DNA from: Prescottella equi
GTDB lineage: Bacteria > Actinomycetota > Actinomycetes > Mycobacteriales > Mycobacteriaceae
Direction of reading: 5' to 3'
NCBI RefSeq assembly: GCF_020171745.1
Contig: NZ_JAIVAH010000011.1
Span: 124,001 to 188,000, forward strand
DNA length: 64,000 nt
The translations under genes and the position numbers were made by a program. The notes beneath the pieces were generated by a model. It had not been told where the DNA came from and did no database searches. It saw only the letters and a program-made list of their open reading frames with translations. Positions 17,018 to 24,345 of this stretch are shown one piece after another (the stretch's first letter is position 1; each line of letters opens with the position of its first letter).

Positions 17018-17113
17018 TGCCCGAGACTAGACGACTTCCTCACCGCGCGCGCCTGTTTCGCGCAGGGTGGCGGGTTCTCACAGACAGTTCACAGCGCCGT
17101 TTCACACGGTTCA

Positions 17114-18451
17114 CTACCCGAGCCAGTCCAGCACCGCGGCCGCGGTCCACGACTGCTGCATGCTGCCGAGGGGCTCGCCGGTGAACGGCTCGTAGTACTC
17201 GGCGAAGCTGCCGTCGGCGGCCTGTCGCAGTCCCTCCGCGCGCAGCATCAGCGACCGCTCGGCCCAGCCGCGGCGCGCGAACGCCCACGAGAACAGCCAC
17301 GTCATGACGGGCCACACCGGGCCGCGCCAGTATTCGCGGGGCTTGAAGTCGCGGGCCACCGGTGACGTGGACGGCGGCACCGCGTACCGCAGATCCGGGT
17401 GCGTGCAGAAGCGTGGTCCCTCGAATGTGTGCAGCAGGGCCCGCTCGGCGTGCCGGTCCAGGCCGCCGCACAGCAGGGGAGCGAACATCGCGATGGTGTC
17501 GGTGGCGATCCACCGTCCGGTCCGGAGATCGAGATCGCGGGCCGCGCCGGACCTGGCATCGGTGGTCGCCACGACGCCCTTGCGGAAGTGGTCGGCCCAG
17601 TAGTGCAGTTCGCGGACATCGGAGTTGGGGCGGGAATGCTCCTCGCCGATGGTGGCGAGCACGTCGCACGCGAGGGCGAAGATGGCGCTGACGAACACGT
17701 CCTCGACCGCGAAGCTCATCTTCTCGGGGAGTGCCTCGTCGTCGTAGCGGACGCTCTTCATCTCCTCGAGCAGCCACAGGTACCGGTCGTACTCGCCGTT
17801 GCTGGGACGCTGCGAGGCGTCGGTGACGACGGTGACGTCCTCCCGCCGATACGACGGGACGGGACCCGGAATCACGTTGGCGTACGGCGTATCCCAGCGG
17901 GGCGAATTGTCCATTCCGGACTCCCACCCGTGGAAGAGCGTGATGCGCCCGTTCCCGTCGCGGTCCCGCGCCCGGGCGAGCCACCGGTGCCAGCGCATCA
18001 GGTCGGGCCACCGGCGGTCCAGGAACTCCTCCGCGACCGCCCGGGTGCTGCGGCCGTGCCTACGGGCGTGGTCGAGGATTCGCTGCACCGCAATCGCGTG
18101 CACGGGCGGCTGCGTGATGCCGGACGTGTCGACGCCGATGGGCGCGTACCCGGCCAGTTCCCGGCACTGCCAGCGCGCGGGACCGGGGAAGTAGCCGTCG
18201 ACCCCGTTCGCGAACACGATGTGCGGGATCATGCCGTTGCTCCACTGCGCCGACAGCAGCGTGTCGAGTTCGGTGACGGCGCGCTCGACGCTCAGCGGCG
18301 CCAGTCCCACGGACACGAACGCCGCATCCCAACTCCACATGTGCGGGTACAGGCGCGGCGCCGCCGTCGTCATCGTTCCCAGGTCGTTGCCGCGCAGCAG
18401 GTACGCGGCTCGCGCCGCGAGCTGGGTCGGCGTGAATCCCGGGTCGATCAT
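17114..18451 (-). CDS. MGH1-like glycoside hydrolase (alpha/alpha-toroid)
   Basis: 445 residues with no signal peptide, so cytoplasmic. The (alpha/alpha)6 glycosidase clan that includes GH63 and mannosylglycerate hydrolases is recognised by MWSWDAAFVSVGLA, ALDTLLSAQWSNGMIPHIVF-type spacing, HGWESGMDNSPRWD, and the C-terminal EYWRGPVWPVMTWLFSWAFARRG and GSFAEYYEPFTGEPLGSMQQSWTAAAVLDWL. The Asp in SGMDNSPRWD is the expected general acid. The substrate may be a compatible solute such as mannosylglycerate or glucosylglycerate, but I cannot tell which. It is followed by the PHP gene on the same strand, 16 bases upstream. Confidence 0.8.
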   Translation of the reverse strand: MIDPGFTPTQLAARAAYLLRGNDLGTMTTAAPRLYPHMWSWDAAFVSVGLAPLSVERAVTELDTLLSAQWSNGMIPHIVFANGVDGYFPGPARWQCRELAGYAPIGVDTSGITQPPVHAIAVQRILDHARRHGRSTRAVAEEFLDRRWPDLMRWHRWLARARDRDGNGRITLFHGWESGMDNSPRWDTPYANVIPGPVPSYRREDVTVVTDASQRPSNGEYDRYLWLLEEMKSVRYDDEALPEKMSFAVEDVFVSAIFALACDVLATIGEEHSRPNSDVRELHYWADHFRKGVVATTDARSGAARDLDLRTGRWIATDTIAMFAPLLCGGLDRHAERALLHTFEGPRFCTHPDLRYAVPPSTSPVARDFKPREYWRGPVWPVMTWLFSWAFARRGWAERSLMLRAEGLRQAADGSFAEYYEPFTGEPLGSMQQSWTAAAVLDWLG

Positions 18452-18467
18452 CGTCCCATTCTGCGAC

Positions 18468-19493
18468 TCACCCGGCGAACGCGCGCGTCCAGGTGAGCAA
18501 TTCGTCGGCCGGCCACGTATTGACGACCCGCTCGGCCTCGACGCCGCAGCGGATCGCGCGCTCGCAGCCCAGCCCCTGCCACGCCAGCTGCCCGGGAGCG
18601 TGCGCGTCGGTGTCGATCGCGAACAGGCAGCCGATGTCGACGGCCAGGTCGAGGAGCCGGCTCGGCGGATCCCGTCGTTCGGGCCGGCTGTTGATCTCCA
18701 CCGCGACGTCGTGGTCGCGGCACGCCTCGAACACCTTCTCGGCGTCGAACTTCGACTCCGGCCGTGTACCGCGCCTGCCCTCGACGAGCCGGCCGGTGCA
18801 GTGGCCCAGCACGTTCACGCGCGGATTCCGGACGGCACCGAGCATGCGTCGGGTCATCTCGTTCCGGTCGGCCCGCAGGTGCGAGTGGACACTCGCCACC
18901 ACGACGTCCAGTTCGTCCAGCAGTTCCGGTTCCTGGTCGAGCGCGCCGTCGTCGAGGATGTCGACCTCGATGCCGGTGAGGATCCGGAACGGCGCGAGTT
19001 CCCGATTGAGGTCCCGCACCACCGTCAGCTGGCGGCGCAACCGCTCCGCGGACAGACCGTTCGCGACGGTCAGGCGCGGCGAGTGGTCGGTGAGCGCGCA
19101 GTACTCGTGCCCCAGCCGTGCCGCGGTGCGCATCATCTCGTCGATCGGGCTGCCGCCGTCAGACCAGTCCGAGTGGACGTGCAGGTCGCCACGCAGTGCC
19201 GGCTGCAGATCGCCGCCGTACCCGATCGGCTGCTCCGCGTCCCGGAGTTCCTGCAGGTAGGCGGGCACGTTGCCGGCCATTGCCTGCTCCACGATCGTGG
19301 CGGTCTTCGCGCCGACGCCCGGCAGTGCCGTCCAGCCGCCGGTGCGCTGGCGGTCCCGGCGCTGCTCGTCGGTGAGCCCGGCGACGACATCCGCGGCCCG
19401 CCGGTACGCGCGCACCCGATACGTGTCGGCACGGTCGCGCTCGAGCCGGAACGCGACCTCCCGCAACGCCTCGACCGGCCCCGGATTCTCCAT
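18468..19493 (-). CDS. HhH + PHP domain protein (PolX-like, polymerase domain absent)
   Basis: 341 residues from the ATG at 19493. Residues 1 to about 90 resemble the 8-kDa N-terminal domain of family X DNA polymerases: ALREVAFRLERDRADTYRVRAYRRAADVV, then the helix-hairpin-helix LPGVGAKTATIVEQ. The sequence then goes straight to a PHP phosphoesterase domain with the metal ligands in GDLHVHSDWSDG, LTDHSPR, GIEVDIL, VVASVHSHLR, VLGHCTGR and DTDAHAPGQL. Bacterial PolX carries palm and fingers domains between these two parts; here they are missing. It may be a repair phosphatase or 3' end-processing enzyme. Confidence 0.82.
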   Translation of the reverse strand: MENPGPVEALREVAFRLERDRADTYRVRAYRRAADVVAGLTDEQRRDRQRTGGWTALPGVGAKTATIVEQAMAGNVPAYLQELRDAEQPIGYGGDLQPALRGDLHVHSDWSDGGSPIDEMMRTAARLGHEYCALTDHSPRLTVANGLSAERLRRQLTVVRDLNRELAPFRILTGIEVDILDDGALDQEPELLDELDVVVASVHSHLRADRNEMTRRMLGAVRNPRVNVLGHCTGRLVEGRRGTRPESKFDAEKVFEACRDHDVAVEINSRPERRDPPSRLLDLAVDIGCLFAIDTDAHAPGQLAWQGLGCERAIRCGVEAERVVNTWPADELLTWTRAFAG

Positions 19494-19530
19494 GCCTCCA
19501 TGGTGCCTCCGGGGCCGGCGCACGGCACGA

Positions 19531-19956
19531 CTATTCGTCGTCTGCCACCGTCAGGGTGACCTCGATGTTGCCGCGTGTCGCGTTGGAGTAGGGGCACACC
19601 TCGTGCGCCTTCTCGGTGAGAGTGAGGGCTTCGCCACGCTCGAGGTGCGGCAGCGAGACCTCCAGCGTCACGGCCAGTCCGAATCCGCCGGAACCGTTGG
19701 GGCCGATGCCGACCCGCGCACCGACAGCGGAATCGGTGGTGTCCGCCCCGGCCTGCCGCGCGACCAACTGGAGCGCGGAGTGGAAGCACGCGGCGTATCC
19801 GGCGGCGAACAACTGCTCCGGGTTGGTGCCCTGGCCGCTGCCGCCCATCTCCGTGGGGATGGCGAGTTCCAGATCGAGACGTCCGTCGGACGTCCGGGCG
19901 CGGCCGTTTCGGCCCTCGCCGGTGGCCAGTGCCTCTGCGGTGTAGACGATGTTCAC
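19531..19956 (-). CDS. ohr: organic hydroperoxide resistance peroxidase (OsmC/Ohr family)
   Basis: 141 residues from a GTG at 19956 that overlaps the ohrR stop. The two redox cysteines of Ohr are present in AACFHSAL and VCPYSNATRGN, and the N-terminal VYTAEALATGEGRNGRARTSDG is the family's typical start. Ohr reduces organic and lipid hydroperoxides with a lipoylated partner. The regulator gene lies directly upstream in the same operon. Confidence 0.93.
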   Translation of the reverse strand: MNIVYTAEALATGEGRNGRARTSDGRLDLELAIPTEMGGSGQGTNPEQLFAAGYAACFHSALQLVARQAGADTTDSAVGARVGIGPNGSGGFGLAVTLEVSLPHLERGEALTLTEKAHEVCPYSNATRGNIEVTLTVADDE

Positions 19957-20441
19957 GGTGCCTCTTCTCGGTTGTCGGGCAGGGGGATCGGGGGAAGGTC
20001 GAACTCGGTGGCGTGCAGATTGCGGCCCACGGCCAGGAGGACGTCGCGCAGTCGTTCGAGATCCGGTCCACCGAGGCCGGTCGCCCGCGCGAGGCGGGCC
20101 GGGATGTCGGACGCGCGATCACGCATCTCCGCTCCGGCATCGGTGAGCACGACGGTGACGCGCCGCTCGTCGCCACCCAACCGCTGTCGCTCGATGAGTC
20201 CGGCGGACTCGAGGCGCTTGAGCAGCGGCGACAAGGTTCCGGTGTCGAGTTGGAGCGCGTGACAAATCTCCTGGACACCCCGGCCGTCTCGCTCCCACAG
20301 CACCAGCATCACGAGGTACTGCGGGTAGGTGATGCCCAGGTCGGCGAGCAGCGTTCGGTAGGCGGCGGTGGTGGCGCGGGACGCCGAGTACAACGCGAAG
20401 CACACCTGCCGGTCGAGTGCGAGATCGTCGGTCACATTCAT
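19953..20441 (-). CDS. ohrR: MarR-family organic peroxide sensor OhrR
   Basis: 162 residues from the ATG at 20441. OhrR is a dimeric winged-helix repressor whose N-terminal reactive Cys is oxidised by organic peroxides. That Cys is Cys14 here (DRQVCFALYSASRA), and the DNA-binding part follows in LVMLVLWERDGRGVQEICHALQLDTGTLSPLLKRLESAGLIERQR. The stop overlaps the ohr start (GTGA), so regulator and target are one operon, and the operator should be just upstream. Confidence 0.92.
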   Translation of the reverse strand: MNVTDDLALDRQVCFALYSASRATTAAYRTLLADLGITYPQYLVMLVLWERDGRGVQEICHALQLDTGTLSPLLKRLESAGLIERQRLGGDERRVTVVLTDAGAEMRDRASDIPARLARATGLGGPDLERLRDVLLAVGRNLHATEFDLPPIPLPDNREEAP

Positions 20442-20443
20442 AA

Positions 20444-20478
20444 ATGTAGACCACGACAATATTGTGCACAACCTACAT
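20444..20478. promoter_or_regulatory. nested inverted repeat, probable OhrR operator
   Basis: A perfect 10-base palindrome ACAATATTGT (20456-20465) sits inside a wider, slightly off-centre pair, ATGTAG (20444-20449) and CTACAT (20473-20478). It is AT-rich in otherwise GC-rich DNA and immediately upstream of the ohrR start. It also faces the divergent secreted-protein gene at 20548, so both directions could respond. Confidence 0.55.
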
Positions 20479-20547
20479 CTGCAGGTGTCGCCATCCAGTG
20501 GAATGCTGGAGAAAGGGCTGCCGATGACATGCACGAAAGGCAGAGCC

Positions 20548-20901
20548 ATGAGTCAGCAGACGATCGAGCACCGCGGCTGGATGGTCGCGGCGGCGGCCGC
20601 CACGGCCGTCGCGTCGGGACTGCTCGGGGTCGCCGTCGCCGGGGGCGACGACCAGGTCGAGTCGAATCCCGCGACGCTCACCACGGAAGAAGAAGGCACC
20701 GACACGCCGGAGAATCCGAGCGGTCTCGAACAGACCAACTCGTTCGGCTACATCCCCGAGCACGAGACGACACTCGAGACCGAGCCGATCGAACCCGAGG
20801 GCGGCGGAATCGACGGCGACCCGTTCGAACTCGGCAGAGATCCTGCGGTGGCCCCGACCGGTCCCGCACCGCAGGTCACGCTCACCACACCCACCGGATG
20901 A
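20548..20901 (+). CDS. small secreted protein with QTNSFGYIPEHETTL motif (copy A)
   Basis: 117 residues from the ATG at 20548; an ATG eight codons earlier is an alternative. I do not recognise the family. An N-terminal hydrophobic stretch (VAAAAATAVASGLLGVAVAGG) would act as signal or anchor. The rest is acidic, low in complexity and without Cys: a Thr/Glu-rich part, then the block QTNSFGYIPEHETTL, then an acidic part ending LTTPTG. The next gene encodes a protein of the same length with the identical block and the near-identical end LTTPAG. It is divergent from ohrR and 13 bases before copy B. Confidence 0.75.
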   Translation: MSQQTIEHRGWMVAAAAATAVASGLLGVAVAGGDDQVESNPATLTTEEEGTDTPENPSGLEQTNSFGYIPEHETTLETEPIEPEGGGIDGDPFELGRDPAVAPTGPAPQVTLTTPTG

Positions 20902-20914
20902 CCGGAGGCGATCC

Positions 20915-21268
20915 ATGATCCAGACGAAGCACTCACCACTTCCGCGGCGGATCGCGGTCGGCGCCGTCGCCGCGCTCGCGGTCCTCACCCTCGGGCTGGC
21001 GGGTTGCGACCGACCGTCCGAGGCGGCCAATCACAGCTACCCGCAGGAACAGACGTCGACCACCGACCAAACCGGTCTGCAGCAGACGAATTCGTTCGGC
21101 TACATCCCGGAACACGAGACAACGCTGCCGACCAACGGGAACGGACCGGGCGCCCCGGGGCCGTTCAACGACAACCCGTTCGACAACCCCGGCCCGCCGC
21201 TGCCCGGAGGCCCCGGCCTGCCCGCCCGGGCGCCCGTGGCGCCGACGCTCACGACACCGGCCGGGTGA
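20915..21268 (+). CDS. small lipoprotein with QTNSFGYIPEHETTL motif (copy B)
   Basis: 117 residues, ATG preceded by GGAGG. The N-terminus is a lipoprotein signal with the lipobox LAGC (Cys at about residue 31). The mature part carries QTNSFGYIPEHETTL, identical to copy A, then a long Pro/Gly/Asn-rich tail ending APTLTTPAG. So two different export modes (uncleaved or cleaved signal, and lipid anchor) display the same 15-residue element. The codons for the element differ at 7 of 15 positions between the copies, all silent, which points to selection on the protein. Function unknown. Confidence 0.78.
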   Translation: MIQTKHSPLPRRIAVGAVAALAVLTLGLAGCDRPSEAANHSYPQEQTSTTDQTGLQQTNSFGYIPEHETTLPTNGNGPGAPGPFNDNPFDNPGPPLPGGPGLPARAPVAPTLTTPAG

Positions 21269-21290
21269 TCATCGGTCTAATCTCGAGGGC

Positions 21291-21974
21291 ATGGTCTCCC
21301 AGCATCCGACGGCCCTGATCACCGGCGGCAGTCGCGGTCTCGGCGCCGCGATCGCCCGCGCACTCGCCCCCACCCACCAGCTGATCCTCGGCGGTCGCAG
21401 CGCCGATTCGCTCGAACAGATCGTGGGTGAGCTGGGGGCGGCGCCGTGGCCGGTGGACCTCACCGATCACGCGGCCGTCGCGGACGCCGTCGCCGACATC
21501 GACCGGCTCGATGTGCTCGTGCACAACGCCGGCGTCGCCGAGTTGGGGACTATCGAGGAGACGTCGGCCGACATGTGGCGGCGGACGTTCGAGGCCAACG
21601 TCGTCGCCGTCGCGGAACTGACACGGCTGCTGCTGCCCGCCCTGCGGGCCGCCAACGGGCATGTGGTGCTGATCAACTCGGGTGCCGGGCTGCGCGCCAA
21701 CGCGAACTGGGGCGCCTACGCCGCAAGCAAATTCGCGCTGCGCGCGTTCGGCGACGCGCTGCGACTCGAGGAACCGGCGCTGCGGGTCACGTCGATCCAT
21801 CCGGGGCGCATCGATACCGATATGCAGCGCGCCATCGTCGCGTCCGAGGGGGGCGAGTACGACGCCGGCCAGTTCCTCACCCCGGAAACCGTGGCGGGTG
21901 CGGTCCGGAACGCCGTCGAGACGCCGCGGGACGCGCACCCCACCGAGATCGTGCTGCGTCCGATGCCGAGATAA
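21291..21974 (+). CDS. short-chain dehydrogenase/reductase (SDR)
   Basis: 227 residues, ATG 22 bases after copy B. Cofactor motif ITGGSRGLGAAIAR, then VHNAGVAELG, the catalytic Ser in LINSGAG and Tyr/Lys in YAASKFALRAF, and IHPGRIDT after it. The shorter-than-usual length and the early ALAPTHQLILGGRS, with Arg just after the second strand, point to NADP(H). Substrate unknown. It may be co-transcribed with the two small exported proteins. Confidence 0.83.
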   Translation: MVSQHPTALITGGSRGLGAAIARALAPTHQLILGGRSADSLEQIVGELGAAPWPVDLTDHAAVADAVADIDRLDVLVHNAGVAELGTIEETSADMWRRTFEANVVAVAELTRLLLPALRAANGHVVLINSGAGLRANANWGAYAASKFALRAFGDALRLEEPALRVTSIHPGRIDTDMQRAIVASEGGEYDAGQFLTPETVAGAVRNAVETPRDAHPTEIVLRPMPR

Positions 21975-21983
21975 GGCTGCCCG

Positions 21984-22514
21984 TCAGGGGTTTTCGAGTG
22001 TCGTGATGGTGACGATCGCGCACGGGTCCGTCATCTCGAAGGCATCGGGGCACCCGGGCGGGAGCAGCAACGCCTCTTCCGACGCCGGATCGACGAGGAC
22101 GACCAGCGCGGTGGGATCGGCGGCCCGAGGCGGTCGCCCGATCAGCATCGTCGCGGTGGCCATGCCGCGCCGGACCATGACGTTCAACGCCCGGGTGGGC
22201 GCTTCCACCCGGCACTCCGGCGCCCACTCACCGGGGAACTCGATCGTCTGCAGTGGCGCGACGACGTGGCGCACGGCGTCGGTCGCCCCGGTCAGCTCGA
22301 TCGGGACCGCACCGATCGGCATGAAGAGTCGGTCGTAGCCCTCGATCACCGAGAACGTCGACGACGTCGGCTCGTCCGCGATACTCACCCGCCAAAGATC
22401 GGTCTCGGCGACAACCTGCGTAGTGCCCTGACCATTGCGCCACCGCACCGATTCCCGGTCGGCGCGGGTGGTCCGGAGCGCGGGCGCGCCGAGCGAGTAC
22501 GGTCCGTCGTTCAC
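21984..22514 (-). CDS. HutD/Ves-family protein
   Basis: 176 residues from the GTG at 22514 (GGAGG four bases upstream); longer starts exist but have no binding site. The bicupin HutD family is recognised from SVRWRNGQGTTQVVAETDLWRVSIADEPTSSTFSVIEGYDRLFMPIG, matching the family's WxNGxGxTxE, WRxSxAxV and GxDR elements. HutD proteins usually sit in histidine-utilisation operons and are thought to regulate or bind ligand there; no hut gene is present here. It converges with the SDR gene. Confidence 0.75.
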   Translation of the reverse strand: MNDGPYSLGAPALRTTRADRESVRWRNGQGTTQVVAETDLWRVSIADEPTSSTFSVIEGYDRLFMPIGAVPIELTGATDAVRHVVAPLQTIEFPGEWAPECRVEAPTRALNVMVRRGMATATMLIGRPPRAADPTALVVLVDPASEEALLLPPGCPDAFEMTDPCAIVTITTLENP

Positions 22515-22658
22515 AGTTCCTCCGCTGACATCCCCCACCATTGCCTGTCCAGTCTTGTATAGACAACCGTGGGTCGTCAAAAACGACAGTGGGGTGCGGT
22601 TCCGGTGTCGTCGCGACACCGGACCACACCCCACCGACAGCGAAGTGGCGACGACTCG

Positions 22659-23030
22659 TCAGGCGATCGTCATGTCCTCCTGCGCCCAGTACGCGCGGGT
22701 GCTGGTGATCTTGGCGTCGTCGTCGAACGTCATGACGTCGATCGGCTCCATGATGTAGGTGGTGTCGCCGACCTTGGAGACCGTGCGGAAGTGGAAGGCG
22801 GCGCTGTTACCGGCGACGCGGACCGTCAGCAGCTCGGCCGTCTGGTCCATCGCCTCGATGGCCTTGAAGAAGGCGCGGATCTCCTCGACGCCGCGCTTGG
22901 GCTCGGTGCCGACCGGATCCTCGACCGTGGCACCCTCCGCGAACAGCGCGGCAACCTGATCGGCGCTCTTGCTCTCGAGTGCCTTCATGTAGGAGGCGAC
23001 GGTGTTCTTGATGTCTTCTGCGGATGCCAT
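22659..23030 (-). CDS. ketosteroid isomerase-like protein (KSI, NTF2 fold)
   Basis: 123 residues, the size of bacterial delta5-3-ketosteroid isomerases. The three catalytic residues can be placed: Tyr14 in VASYMKAL, Asp38 in ATVEDPVG and Asp98 in EPIDVMTFDD, followed by the family's end KITSTRAYW. KSI moves a steroid double bond using the Asp as base and the Tyr/Asp pair as oxyanion hole. Many NTF2 proteins only resemble KSI, but matching all three positions makes a true isomerase plausible. It stands alone, divergent from the iron-uptake operon. Confidence 0.75.
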   Translation of the reverse strand: MASAEDIKNTVASYMKALESKSADQVAALFAEGATVEDPVGTEPKRGVEEIRAFFKAIEAMDQTAELLTVRVAGNSAAFHFRTVSKVGDTTYIMEPIDVMTFDDDAKITSTRAYWAQEDMTIA

Positions 23031-23194
23031 GCTCGCTGAACCTTTGCTCGTGGAACGAATTCGGGCGGAGCGTAACCCGGCTCACACTGCGGATACATCG
23101 TTCGATCCCGCCCACCGGACACCCGCACCGCTGCCGACGTAGCGCCCACTTCGCCGTCGTGACCGAACAGCCCGAATCATCCCTTTTACGAACA

Positions 23195-23213
23195 TTAGGT
23201 TAGGCTCACCACT
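23195..23213 (+). promoter_or_regulatory. IdeR/DtxR iron box
   Basis: TTAGGTTAGGCTCACCACT matches the consensus TTAGGTTAGGCTAACCTAA at 15 of 19 positions by my count, with the left half perfect. It lies 62-80 bases before the substrate-binding protein gene of the iron importer, so the operon should be repressed by Fe(II)-loaded IdeR. Confidence 0.85.
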
Positions 23214-23274
23214 GTCGCGGCCCGGGAGGTACGGCGTGGCACGTCCCATCAGCACGAACCAAGGAATCACGTAG

Positions 23275-24267
23275 ATGAAAGCGCCCCGGCTGTACCGCAG
23301 CGCAGCTGCCATCGCACTGGCCGCCCTCGCCCTGACCGCCTGCTCGAGCACCACCTCCGACGAGGCCGCCGCGGGCGAGACCAGCACGGTCGCGGTCGAG
23401 GACAACTTCGGCGAGCAGACCGTCACCGTGCCTCCGTCGTCGGTCGTCGCCACCGACAACACCACATTCCAGACACTCTCCGATTGGGGAGTTCCGTTGA
23501 AGGCCGGCGCGGTTGCCTTGATGCCCGACACGATCTCCTACAAGCAGGACCCGAGCATCGTCGACCTCGGCACACACCGCGAACCGAACCTGGAGGCCGT
23601 CGTCGCCGCCGATCCGGATCTGATCGTCAACGGCAACCGCTTCGCGCAGTTCCGTGAGGACTTCCAAAAGCTCGCCCCGAACGCGGCGATCGTCGACGTC
23701 ACGCCCCGTAAGGACCAGCCGCTGGATTCCGAACTCAAGCGCGGCACGACCGTCCTCGGCGAGATCTTCGAAAAGCAGCCGGAGGCAAAGCAACTCAACG
23801 ACGAGTTCGACGCGTCCATCGCCCGAGTGAAGGCGGCCTACGGAACCGACACCTCCGTGATGGGCGTGATCGTCTCCGGCGGCAACATCGGCTACGTCGC
23901 CCCGCACACCGGGCGCACGATCGGCCCGATGTTCGACATCTTCGGCTTCAAGCCGGCGCTCGCGGTCCCGCAGGGTTCCGACAACCATCAGGGCGACGAC
24001 ATCTCGGTCGAGGCGATCGCGCAGTCCAACCCGGGCCTGGTCATCGTGATGGATCGTGACGCCGCCACCTCCGACGCCAAGAAGGACGGCTTCATGCCTG
24101 CCTCCAAGGTGATCGAGGGCTCCGCCGCCCTGCAGAACGTGGAGGCGGTCAAGAAGGGCAACGTCATCTACATGCCCGCCGACACCTACACCAACGAGAG
24201 CATCCAGACGTACACCGCGTTCTTCAACGCGCTGGCCGACCTGCTCGAGAAGAACAGCAACAGCTGA
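23275..24267 (+). CDS. iron-siderophore ABC transporter substrate-binding lipoprotein
   Basis: 330 residues. A lipoprotein signal ends in the lipobox LTAC. The mature protein is a class III (FecB/PeuB-like) binding protein with the long backbone helix, visible in VVATDNTTFQTLSDWGVPL, DLGTHREPNLEAVVAADPDLIVNG, and the C-terminal EAIAQSNPGLVIVMDRDA and LQNVEAVKKGNVIYMPADTY. It captures a ferric siderophore outside the membrane for the two permeases and the ATPase that follow. An IdeR box lies upstream. Confidence 0.9.
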   Translation: MKAPRLYRSAAAIALAALALTACSSTTSDEAAAGETSTVAVEDNFGEQTVTVPPSSVVATDNTTFQTLSDWGVPLKAGAVALMPDTISYKQDPSIVDLGTHREPNLEAVVAADPDLIVNGNRFAQFREDFQKLAPNAAIVDVTPRKDQPLDSELKRGTTVLGEIFEKQPEAKQLNDEFDASIARVKAAYGTDTSVMGVIVSGGNIGYVAPHTGRTIGPMFDIFGFKPALAVPQGSDNHQGDDISVEAIAQSNPGLVIVMDRDAATSDAKKDGFMPASKVIEGSAALQNVEAVKKGNVIYMPADTYTNESIQTYTAFFNALADLLEKNSNS

Positions 24268-24271
24268 GCCC

Positions 24272-24318
24272 CCGGCTACCCCGCGGTGACGGCCCCGAGC
24301 CGACCACGGGGTAGCCGG
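24272..24318 (+). terminator. hairpin between binding protein and permease genes
   Basis: A perfect 12-base stem (CCGGCTACCCCG at 24272-24283, complement at 24307-24318) with a 23-base loop and no U-run. It starts five bases after the binding-protein stop. Such hairpins in import operons usually block or protect the transcript so that the binding protein is made in excess over the membrane parts. Confidence 0.55.
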
Positions 24319-24345
24319 CTCGATCGCCGTACGGAAGTTCCTCCG

